From Microcaldota archaeon (lineage in GTDB: Archaea; Micrarchaeota; Micrarchaeia; Anstonellales; J096), in contig JANXEC010000002.1 in NCBI GenBank assembly GCA_025058915.1, forward strand, positions 1 through 33,308: a stretch of DNA of 33,308 nucleotides, read 5' to 3'. Each line of letters opens with the position of its first letter. Position 1 is the stretch's first letter. Under the pieces are notes generated by a model. That model saw only the letters and a program-made list of their open reading frames with translations. It was not told the DNA's origin and ran no database searches. Below are positions 6,973 to 13,711 of the stretch, in pieces. Made by a program: the position numbers and the translations under genes.

Positions 6973-8136
6973 ATGCGAAGAGTGGCTGTTATAGGAATAG
7001 GTATAACGAAGTTCGGTGAACATTGGGATAGGAGTCTTAGGGATCTTGCACTTGAGGCTGGTATAAAGGCAATTACAGATGCGGGATTGGAAGGCGAAAA
7101 AATAGATGCTGGATATTTAGGGAACATGGCTGCTGGTAATTTTGCCATGCAGGAACACCTAGGTGCTCTGCTTGCAGACGAGTTGGGATTGAATCCAATC
7201 CCTGTCACCAGAGTAGAAGCAGCATGCGCCTCCGGTGCAGTAGCATTCAGACAGGCATACATGGCAGTAGCCTCTGGAGTTCATGATATAGTTGTAGCAG
7301 GAGGTGTTGAGAAGATGACTGATCTAGATACGGAGACAGTCACTAAGATACTCTCTGCTGCAGGGGATCAGGAATGGGAAGCCTTTCAGGGAGCAACATT
7401 TCCTGCTCTGTATGCACTGATGATGAGAGCATACATGATTAAGTATGGTGCCAAAGAGGAGGATTTTGCATACATAGCAGTGAAGAATCATAGACATGCT
7501 AAGAATGTGGAATACGCCCAATTCAGAAATGAGATCACTGTAGAACAGGTCATGGAGTCTAAATATGTAGCAGAACCTATCAAAGTCCTAGATTCATCTC
7601 CGATCACAGATGGAGCAGCAGCAGTGATACTTGCTCCTCTAGAGATTGCATATTCGTATACTTCAGAACCTGTAGAGGTACTAGCAAGTGCACAGGCCTC
7701 TGATACAATAGCACTCCATAGTAGGGAAGATATCACATTTCTGAGAGCAACCAGAATCGCTGCTGATAGGGCATATAGGCAGGCAAACATAACACCGTCT
7801 CAAATAGATGTGGCAGAGGTACATGATGCATTCACAATAGGTGAGGTTCTAGCTCTAGAGGGACTTGGGATATTTGATAGAGGTACTGCATATAGAGCTG
7901 CAAGAGAGAATCTAACAACATATGGAGGTCAGCTCGTTGTGAATCCTAGTGGAGGTCTTAAGGCTGCTGGTCATCCTGTAGGTGCAACAGGTATTAAACA
8001 GATATATGAAGTAGTACTACAACTGAGAGGCAAGGCAGGTAACAGACAGGTGAAAAATGCAAGTTATGGATTGACCAATAATGTAGGGGGTAGTGGTGCT
8101 ACATCAGTGGTTCATATATTTGGTAAGGTGTATTAA
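6973..8136 (+). CDS. Archaeal thiolase (acetyl-CoA acetyltransferase family)
   Basis: 387 aa, full length. The nucleophile is Cys85 in EAACASGAVAFRQAYMAV; AEVHDAFTIGE gives His284, and AAGHPVGATG gives His334. The C-terminal NNVGGSGATS has Asn where classical degradative thiolases have Cys, as is usual for archaeal SCP2-like thiolases. In most archaea this enzyme makes acetoacetyl-CoA for the mevalonate pathway in a channelled complex with HMG-CoA synthase and a DUF35 protein. Neither partner gene lies in this window, so the pathway here is open: mevalonate synthesis or acyl-CoA metabolism. Leaderless start. The gene ends one base before the rpoK TATA box. Confidence 0.87.
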   Translation: MRRVAVIGIGITKFGEHWDRSLRDLALEAGIKAITDAGLEGEKIDAGYLGNMAAGNFAMQEHLGALLADELGLNPIPVTRVEAACASGAVAFRQAYMAVASGVHDIVVAGGVEKMTDLDTETVTKILSAAGDQEWEAFQGATFPALYALMMRAYMIKYGAKEEDFAYIAVKNHRHAKNVEYAQFRNEITVEQVMESKYVAEPIKVLDSSPITDGAAAVILAPLEIAYSYTSEPVEVLASAQASDTIALHSREDITFLRATRIAADRAYRQANITPSQIDVAEVHDAFTIGEVLALEGLGIFDRGTAYRAARENLTTYGGQLVVNPSGGLKAAGHPVGATGIKQIYEVVLQLRGKAGNRQVKNASYGLTNNVGGSGATSVVHIFGKVY

Positions 8137-8137
8137 A

Positions 8138-8149
8138 GGTTTAAAAATT
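8138..8149 (+). promoter_or_regulatory. TATA box of rpoK
   Basis: GGTTTAAAAATT lies 21-32 bases before the rpoK ATG, directly after the thiolase stop codon. The spacing fits leaderless transcription of rpoK and the overlapping lipoprotein gene. Confidence 0.62.
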
Positions 8150-8169
8150 TTCTTTCTGAAGTAATTAAC

Positions 8170-8325
8170 ATGAATAAATTTGTAAAGGCTAGGTTGATAG
8201 GTGCACGTGCTCTACAGATCTCTTGTGGGGCTCCTTCTATGATAGATGAGAAGGTAAGAGATTCTGTAGAGTTGAGTTATATTGAGTTCCAGAGATCCAA
8301 GATTCCTCTAGAGGTGAGAGAATGA
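8170..8325 (+). CDS. rpoK: DNA-directed RNA polymerase subunit K (Rpo6/Rpb6-like)
   Basis: Only 51 aa, easily missed by length cut-offs. The protein opens MNKFVKARLIGARALQIS and ends with IEFQRSKIPLEVRE. The segment (T/K)xxExARIIGARALQIsxGAP, a short linker with Asp-Glu, then a final ExxxxxIPLxVRR is the complete signature of archaeal RpoK/Rpb6, the subunit that clamps the RNA polymerase assembly. Length fits archaeal RpoK (about 50-60 aa). Ala-Pro-Ser-Met follows the CG where many homologues have GAPVL. A leaderless promoter lies 21-32 bases upstream. The TGA stop overlaps the ATG of a secreted Cys-rich lipoprotein, an unusual operon partner for a core transcription subunit. Confidence 0.92.
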   Translation: MNKFVKARLIGARALQISCGAPSMIDEKVRDSVELSYIEFQRSKIPLEVRE

Positions 8326-9158
8326 TGAAATCTGTGTTTGTGTTAGTAGCTCTGGTATTGCTTTCAGGATGTATAGATCTAGGAGGAACAACTCAATCCA
8401 AGAGCTGCCAGACAGATGGAGAATGCAGATCATATCAGAGATGTGTTGATAACAAATGTGTTCTGAAACCAGGTGCATGTGAAGGTGACAAGGATTGTGA
8501 GTTCTATCAATCTTGTGACAGGAGATCTAATTCTTGTGTTCTGAAAGAAGGGTTCTGTGTAGATAACAATCAATGCAAGCTATTCCAATTCTGTAACTTG
8601 AGCACAAAGAGATGTCAAACCATCCAAGGCTTCTGTGAGAAGAATTCTGATTGTGCTGACTGGCAGACTTGTGATACTAAAACAAACAGATGTGTTGCAA
8701 AACCAGGTTACTGTAAAGATGACAAGGATTGTCAGGCCTGGGAGAGATGCAACAATCTAAATAGATGCCAACCTCTACCAGGAAGATGTAATATTGATTC
8801 TGATTGTAAATCCTATGAATCCTGTAGTAAGAGAGACAATACATGTGTACCTAAGAAAGGATATTGCAATGTAGATGGTGATTGTGAGAGTTGGGAATAT
8901 TGTTTGAACAACAGATGTAAGGTTCTACCTGGTAGATGCAATACTAATCAGGACTGTGCAGCTTGGGAGATATGTGATAGCAGGAAGAACATCTGTGAAT
9001 TGGCTCCTGGAAGATGTGTGTCGAATTCAAATTGTCAATCTTGGCAATACTGTGATATAGGTCAGAGGATGTGTAAACCAAAACCTGGAAGATGTGCATC
9101 ATCTCAGGATTGTAGGGAAGGTCAAGTATGCGATACGATGACGAACACTTGCAGGTAA
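8322..9158 (+). CDS. Secreted lipoprotein made of ten four-cysteine repeats
   Basis: 278 aa. The first 17 residues form a lipoprotein signal: MMKSVF, a hydrophobic core, then the lipobox LLSGC (Cys17). From Cys29 to the end come ten tandem repeats of about 25 residues with the pattern C-x5-C-x5-C-x(4-7)-C and usually a PG(R/Y/F) linker, e.g. CKDDKDCQAWERC followed by NRCQPLPGR. An Asp/Asn before the second Cys and an aromatic residue (W/Y/F) three after it are conserved. That gives 40 repeat cysteines plus the lipid-modified one, so the mature protein should be a rigid disulfide-locked rod on the cell surface. The layout recalls small Cys-rich modules such as Dickkopf/EGF-like repeats, but no family can be named safely. 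ATGA overlap with rpoK. Confidence 0.82.
   Translation: MMKSVFVLVALVLLSGCIDLGGTTQSKSCQTDGECRSYQRCVDNKCVLKPGACEGDKDCEFYQSCDRRSNSCVLKEGFCVDNNQCKLFQFCNLSTKRCQTIQGFCEKNSDCADWQTCDTKTNRCVAKPGYCKDDKDCQAWERCNNLNRCQPLPGRCNIDSDCKSYESCSKRDNTCVPKKGYCNVDGDCESWEYCLNNRCKVLPGRCNTNQDCAAWEICDSRKNICELAPGRCVSNSNCQSWQYCDIGQRMCKPKPGRCASSQDCREGQVCDTMTNTCR
8406..9155 (+). repeat. Ten tandem coding repeats of about 75 bases (four Cys each)
   Basis: Protein-level repeats inside the lipoprotein gene. DNA identity between units is modest, with different Cys, Asp and Arg codons, so the array is old or under selection for divergence and not a recent slippage product. Units differ in the third spacer (4-7 residues) and in the linker. 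Confidence 0.85.
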
Positions 9159-9631
9159 AGACTCTGAATAGGAAGAGCATAGATCAGATAGTTGAATTTC
9201 TTGAGGAAGTAAAGGAACTAGAACTAGATGAGGATGAGATACAGGAGATCAAGGATATATTGATAGAGGGATATAGTTTTGGTGTGTATAGTAACAATAC
9301 TCTCTATGGAATAAGTATGATGTACGAATGTAGTTTTGATGGAATTCAGGTGCTGTTTGATAATGAACCTAATGCTCTGTCAGCAGAACCACATATTGAT
9401 TACTCATTTGAAGACACAGAGCTTCTGGAGAGAGTTATGTTCAGAGCCATGGATAGGATGGCTCTGGATAACAACTTTGATTTCATAGTCATACAATTGG
9501 CCAAGACAGTGAAAGAGATCAGAGACAGTCCTAGTGAATTGATCAGAGCTATAATAGTGAATGGATATAGATTTATAGAGTCTCCTGATGATGTGACAAT
9601 TGCCTATAAGGACTTGGGAGAGAGCCAATAA
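9128..9631 (+). CDS. Hypothetical protein, possibly GNAT-like
   Basis: 167 aa, acidic, soluble. I do not recognise a named family. The order of elements suggests a GCN5-like N-acetyltransferase fold: an N-terminal strand and helix, FGVYSNNTLYGISMMYE as a strand pair, a helix (LLERVMFRAMDRMALDNNF), then FIVIQLAKTV, a helix and GYRFIES near the end. A clear acetyl-CoA loop (Q/RxxGxG/A) is missing, so this is tentative. The ATG at 9128 overlaps the lipoprotein gene by 31 bases; GGTC lies just upstream. The last 59 bases overlap the convergent carbonic anhydrase gene, so one of the two C-termini may be read differently. Confidence 0.55.
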   Translation: MRYDDEHLQVKTLNRKSIDQIVEFLEEVKELELDEDEIQEIKDILIEGYSFGVYSNNTLYGISMMYECSFDGIQVLFDNEPNALSAEPHIDYSFEDTELLERVMFRAMDRMALDNNFDFIVIQLAKTVKEIRDSPSELIRAIIVNGYRFIESPDDVTIAYKDLGESQ

Positions 9632-10136
9632 TTTCTATATTTCTCAATTCTAACCTCTCTATATCATACAAGTATACTTTTATATTCACATTACTGAAAC
9701 GCTCCTTCAGTCTTCTGGCCAGACCAACTGCATTAGCTATTTCCAGATCCTGAATATCTCTTGCTCTATGTATGTTCTGAGATATGAGGTTATAGATGTG
9801 TGGGAATTCATGCATTAATCCTTGAGAATACACTCTCACTGCACCACAGCCTGTGTGTGCGATTATACAGATCTCCTGGATCTTAAGATGATTTACTGCG
9901 AATGTAAGTGTGTCTATTCCATAATCATCAAGTGCGTTCCCTGCGTTTCTTATTACAAAATTCTCCCCCAAGAATTCTCTCTTGAACATCTCTTCAGGTA
10001 TTCTAGAGTCAGAGCATGTTATTATTACTCTGCAAGGTCTCTGGCCGTCTCTGGCAAGTCTCTGTGCCAATAATATATCTCCCTCTCTTATGTGTTTCAG
10101 ATTGTATTCGAAATTATTCTTTATATCATTACACAC
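9573..10136 (-). CDS. Beta-class carbonic anhydrase
   Basis: 187 aa. Zinc ligands and the gate pair are clear: CSDSR (Cys41, Asp43, Arg45) and HTGCGA (His94, Cys97), with FVIRNAGNALDDYGIDTLTFAV between them as in beta carbonic anhydrases. The enzyme interconverts CO2 and bicarbonate in the cytoplasm and could supply or remove bicarbonate for carboxylation or decarboxylation. Malic enzyme, which releases CO2, is transcribed from the same promoter region in the opposite direction. The start is GTG at 10134-10136: an in-frame TAA lies two codons upstream and no ATG occurs before residue 50. The C-terminus is somewhat shorter than in many relatives and runs into the convergent gene. Confidence 0.87.
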   Translation of the reverse strand: MCNDIKNNFEYNLKHIREGDILLAQRLARDGQRPCRVIITCSDSRIPEEMFKREFLGENFVIRNAGNALDDYGIDTLTFAVNHLKIQEICIIAHTGCGAVRVYSQGLMHEFPHIYNLISQNIHRARDIQDLEIANAVGLARRLKERFSNVNIKVYLYDIERLELRNIEIIGSLPSPYRQLSHHQETL

Positions 10137-10159
10137 GTTTTACTAAAATTATTCGCATA

Positions 10160-10169
10160 GGTTTAAAAA
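10160..10169. promoter_or_regulatory. Single symmetrical TATA box shared by carbonic anhydrase and malic enzyme
   Basis: The box GGTTTAAAAAC contains palindromic TTTAAA centred near 10164.5. It lies 24-33 bases from both start codons (GTG at 10136 on the minus strand, ATG at 10193 on the plus strand), the exact midpoint of the 56-base gap. No second TATA box at the right distance was seen, and neither gene has a Shine-Dalgarno site. Confidence 0.6.
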
Positions 10170-10192
10170 CTAAACTCTACCAAAATTCAGAC

Positions 10193-11260
10193 ATGTCAAA
10201 AATCAGAATAGAGTTAAATGTATCACTCAATAGTAGAGAGGATCTATCCTTGCATTACACCCCTGGAGTTGGAAAGATTGTGGAGGAATTGAGCAGAGAC
10301 AGGAGCAAGGTATTTGATCTGACATACAGAGGTGATTTTGTGGCTATTCTATCTAATGGTACCTCTGTGCTTGGATATGGTAATTTAGGACCTGTCCCGA
10401 TGATGCCTGTTCTCGAGGGTAAATCTCTCATACTGAGAAGGTTTGGTAGAGTAAACCCAATTCCAATATCAATCAGAGGTAATCACAGAGATATCTATGA
10501 TATAGCAATGAGAATACAAGATAATTATTCACTCATAATGATAGAGGATGTTGCTGGACCTGAATGTATTGAATTACATGAAATGCTTAACAGAGATCTA
10601 GAGATTCCTACATTCAACGATGATATGTTTGGTAGTGCTATTATCACTCTATCAACTCTCAAGAGAGCAATCCATATACTAGGCAAGGATGATCCTAAAG
10701 TGATTGTGTATGGTGCTGGTGCTGCAGGCCTGACAGTATCTAAATACCTGAGAGCAATACAAATAAATAGGGTAATAGTTTTTGATTCCAAAGGATCATT
10801 GAGCAAGAGCAGAACTGATATGAATGAATATAAGAAGGAGATTGCAGAGATGTACGATATCAAAGATGTATCACTGAAAGAGGCTCTCAAGGGAGCTGAT
10901 GTATTTATAGGCTTCTCCAGAGGAAATGTCATACATAGGGATCATGTTAGATTGATGAACAGAGATGCAGTGGTTTTTGCATTAGCGAATCCAATTCCTG
11001 AGATAGATGAGAGAGAGGCAATGTCTGCAGGAAATGTCAGGATATATGCAAATGGTAGGAGTGATAATAAGAATCAGATCAACAATTCATTAGTTTTCCC
11101 ATCGTTAGTTTCATACATGGCACTCAGGAGAGTTAAATTAGATGACAGACTGATTGAGAGAGCGATTGATATAATATATAGATACAACACAGATAGACTT
11201 GTTCCAGATATGTTTGATATGGGATTTCATGAGTATCTCTTCAGGTCACTTAGCATGTGA
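10193..11260 (+). CDS. Malic enzyme, NAD(P)-dependent (short bacterial/archaeal type)
   Basis: 355 aa from ATG 10193; the frame is open 59 codons further upstream, but the TATA box 24-33 bases before 10193 fixes a leaderless start. The enzyme decarboxylates malate to pyruvate with NAD(P)H formation. Motifs: HYTPGVGKI near residue 23, GNLGPVPMMPVLEGKSLI with the conserved Lys, IEDVAGPECIE (metal-binding Glu and Asp), GAGAAG nucleotide-binding loop, FALANPIPEID, and NNSLVFPSL. The usual HDDQHGTA block reads NDDMFGSA: the Asp pair is kept, the flanking His residues are lost. The chain is slightly shorter than the 390-440 aa common in the family. It ends in an 11-base overlap with the convergent GluRS gene. 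Confidence 0.85.
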   Translation: MSKIRIELNVSLNSREDLSLHYTPGVGKIVEELSRDRSKVFDLTYRGDFVAILSNGTSVLGYGNLGPVPMMPVLEGKSLILRRFGRVNPIPISIRGNHRDIYDIAMRIQDNYSLIMIEDVAGPECIELHEMLNRDLEIPTFNDDMFGSAIITLSTLKRAIHILGKDDPKVIVYGAGAAGLTVSKYLRAIQINRVIVFDSKGSLSKSRTDMNEYKKEIAEMYDIKDVSLKEALKGADVFIGFSRGNVIHRDHVRLMNRDAVVFALANPIPEIDEREAMSAGNVRIYANGRSDNKNQINNSLVFPSLVSYMALRRVKLDDRLIERAIDIIYRYNTDRLVPDMFDMGFHEYLFRSLSM

Positions 11261-12863
11261 AAATATACTCTTGTGGTCTGTCCTTCCTTACATAACCGAC
11301 TCTGGATAGATAGAGTCTCTCCTCGGTTTCGTACTTCTTTGGGATTATGCCTGTGATTGTTTCCATGGAATTAGGATTCAGCTCCTCGCCTAGCATAAGT
11401 TCATGGGGAATTTTTAGAGTCACTTCCAGAGGCTTGTCTATCCAATCCGTAGGAGGTAGGTTGGAATCGGTCTGGTATGAGATGTATTCATCACCGACTC
11501 TCTTCACTGTCCCTAATCCCCTGAGGTTCATTATCTCAGACAATTCTTTCTCATCTATATACAATTCTCCTTCCCAGTAGAATCTATCTGAATTCTTCTC
11601 TTTCAGTATCCTGGTGTGTATTTTCACAGGGTTCTTTATGAAAGATACTCTGGGTATATTCCTGTCTCTATCTAAGAATTCTCTATTGATCTGCAGTAAC
11701 ATACCCCATTCCACTTCAGTCTCCTGCTTCCCAGGGCCTAGTCTAGATACAAATTCCCTGATTGCTTTTGGTAATATTCCTCTCCTCCTGAGTGCTCTGA
11801 CAGTAGTCAGTCTGGGATCATCCCATCCTTCGACTATATTTTTCTCTACGAGTTCTCTGATCTTCCGCTTGGATGTAACACTACCTTTTATCTCCAGCCT
11901 AGAGAAGTGTATTAGGAATATATCCCTTAATCCTAGATCTCTGAGTATAGAGTAATACAGCTCAGTTCTGAGTTCATACTCTTTAGATCTCAAAGCGTAA
12001 TTTACCATCTCTATACTATCTAAGATAGGTGTGGCAAAATCATATGTAGGCCAGAACCTGTATTTGTTCCCGTGTCTATAATGGGGATGATCGACTACTC
12101 TGAACATTGTGGGGTCTCTCATTGTTGTGTTCGGAGATTTTAGATCTCCTTTGTATAAAGCAACTATCTCTCCCTCTCTGTATTCCCCATCTATGGCTGC
12201 TCTAAACATATCCAAGTTCTGTTCTGTAGAATTGTTCCTGTCACTCACTGGTAATCCACTTCTCCTCATCTCTGCTATTTCATCCTGTGAGGCCGTGGTT
12301 AGGTAGATCTTATCCATTTTTATTAGTTTCTCTGCATGTTCATACAGAACATCCATATAATCCGAGGAATGTGTAACAGAACTATATTTTATGTTCAACC
12401 ACTGAATATCATCCATGATTGCATTTTCGTATTCCTGAGAAACCTTCTCAGGATTTGTATCATCGAATCTTATTATCAACTTTCCACCATACTTCTCTAG
12501 ATAGAATATATTCAAGAATACAGATTTGCAATGGCCTATGTGCATGTATCCAGATGGTTCTGGTGCAAATCTAAGAACCAGATACGAAGGGTTGTATGGT
12601 AGGTTATACCTCTTCTCGTCTCTTGTGTATTCCTGATAGTCATACTGATTAAATTCTTTCTCTGCCTCTCCAGGATCTAGAGTGTTGACACTATTTATTA
12701 TCTCATTCAGAATGGGTATTATATCTTTTACTCTACTCTTCAATTCAGGATGCTCATACAGTACCCAGCTGATGGTTGATTTCAGATCTGCCTTGCCATA
12801 TTCTATTCTGTTCTTCAGAGCCTGTTTTCTGAAGTCGTTGTAATATCTTTCTAGATCCTCCAT
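11250..12863 (-). CDS. gltX: Glutamyl-tRNA synthetase, archaeal type
   Basis: 537 aa, normal for archaeal GluRS. RFAPEPSGYMHIGHCKS carries the HIGH motif (108-111), LIIRFDDTNPEK follows, FWPTYDFATPILD and the VTSKRK box at 329-334 replace KMSKS as in the GluRS/GlnRS class Ib branch. The N-terminal extension (1-90) and C-terminal beta-barrel region are of archaeal/eukaryotic type. It charges tRNA-Glu and, since archaea lack GlnRS, probably also tRNA-Gln for the amidotransferase route (family knowledge; GatDE is not in the window). Own leaderless promoter at about 12884-12893. The 3' end overlaps malic enzyme by 11 bases. Confidence 0.93.
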   Translation of the reverse strand: MEDLERYYNDFRKQALKNRIEYGKADLKSTISWVLYEHPELKSRVKDIIPILNEIINSVNTLDPGEAEKEFNQYDYQEYTRDEKRYNLPYNPSYLVLRFAPEPSGYMHIGHCKSVFLNIFYLEKYGGKLIIRFDDTNPEKVSQEYENAIMDDIQWLNIKYSSVTHSSDYMDVLYEHAEKLIKMDKIYLTTASQDEIAEMRRSGLPVSDRNNSTEQNLDMFRAAIDGEYREGEIVALYKGDLKSPNTTMRDPTMFRVVDHPHYRHGNKYRFWPTYDFATPILDSIEMVNYALRSKEYELRTELYYSILRDLGLRDIFLIHFSRLEIKGSVTSKRKIRELVEKNIVEGWDDPRLTTVRALRRRGILPKAIREFVSRLGPGKQETEVEWGMLLQINREFLDRDRNIPRVSFIKNPVKIHTRILKEKNSDRFYWEGELYIDEKELSEIMNLRGLGTVKRVGDEYISYQTDSNLPPTDWIDKPLEVTLKIPHELMLGEELNPNSMETITGIIPKKYETEERLYLSRVGYVRKDRPQEYIFTC

Positions 12864-12883
12864 GTGTGTTGTATCTTGGATTC

Positions 12884-12893
12884 GTTTTAAAAA
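12884..12893 (-). promoter_or_regulatory. TATA box of GluRS, overlapping the stop codon of the upstream gene
   Basis: On the minus strand the box reads ATTTTTAAAACG. Its TTTAAA (12887-12892) contains the TAA stop of the helical-protein gene and is centred about 26 bases from the GluRS ATG, fitting a leaderless transcript. GluRS therefore need not belong to the Rad50 operon. Confidence 0.6.
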
Positions 12894-13711
12894 TTCAGCT
12901 CTTCATATATCTTGTTCTTCTCCTCTCTGTTTAGAGACCGGAGAGAGAAGATCAGTAGTTTTGATAGAGATAGTGCCTGGTCTGTATCGTAGAATGCAAG
13001 AGATGATAGAAAAACCTGTTTGATCTGCTCTATCATACTATTCTTATTCTCATCGATTTTGCTCTGAATTGCAGGTATGCTTGTTCTGTTCATGAGTTTG
13101 GTCATCTCAACTATCTTCTTATCTATTCTGAATATTTCTTTGAATTTCTCCTTGATAATCTTGGGTAGAAGATTTGGATTGTAGCCTAGAGGAAATATAG
13201 AATTATACATCATATAACTTATCACTTCAGGAGAATATTTTAGATCGTTCTCTATAACAAACACCAATCCTTGGATCTTCATTATGTTATCTTCAACGTC
13301 ATCAGATTCAAACACATCATCAATCATCTTCTGTATCTGTGATTTCTCCAAAACTCTCCTCTTGGCTCTGAAATAATCATATATCAAATACACAAGAGGA
13401 TCATAGTCTCCAACTGCGTATGGTCTTACTTCATTCAGCAATACCTCTATGTAATCCTTGAGCTCTGGACTTTGCTGGATCCTGTCTAACAAGATATTCG
13501 CCTCCTGTATTGTTATTCTTAACTCTACAAGTATCTGAACAGCCCTCTTGATGTATTCCTGATCTAGATACCTCTGAAATAGTTTTATGTTTATGATCGC
13601 AAGATGTAGTTTATCTTCTTCTGTTAGATGCTTGGATTTTCTGAATGCATTCTCTGCTAATTGCAAATATCCATTAGCATACAACACCTTTGCAACTATA
13701 TTATATATCAT
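12887..13711 (-). CDS. Uncharacterised all-helical protein of the Rad50-like operon
   Basis: 274 aa with no recognised family. The N-terminal part (IVAKVLYANGYLQLAENAFRK, then LAIINIKLFQRYL) resembles TPR-like helix pairs; the rest is helical and moderately charged with no catalytic motif, signal peptide or membrane segment. Its ATG overlaps the Rad50-like stop codon by four bases (ATGA), so it is very likely co-translated with the ATPase. A role as partner, adaptor or regulator of the ATPase, perhaps in the position that Mre11 holds elsewhere, is possible; however, it has none of Mre11's phosphoesterase motifs (DxHxG, GNH(D/E)). Confidence 0.72.
   Translation of the reverse strand: MIYNIVAKVLYANGYLQLAENAFRKSKHLTEEDKLHLAIINIKLFQRYLDQEYIKRAVQILVELRITIQEANILLDRIQQSPELKDYIEVLLNEVRPYAVGDYDPLVYLIYDYFRAKRRVLEKSQIQKMIDDVFESDDVEDNIMKIQGLVFVIENDLKYSPEVISYMMYNSIFPLGYNPNLLPKIIKEKFKEIFRIDKKIVEMTKLMNRTSIPAIQSKIDENKNSMIEQIKQVFLSSLAFYDTDQALSLSKLLIFSLRSLNREEKNKIYEELNF

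Noticed and set aside
10016..10192. N-terminal extension of malic enzyme by 59 codons
   Set aside because: It would overlap carbonic anhydrase and contain the TATA box. The extension has no family similarity, and the ATG at 10193 sits at the right distance from the box.
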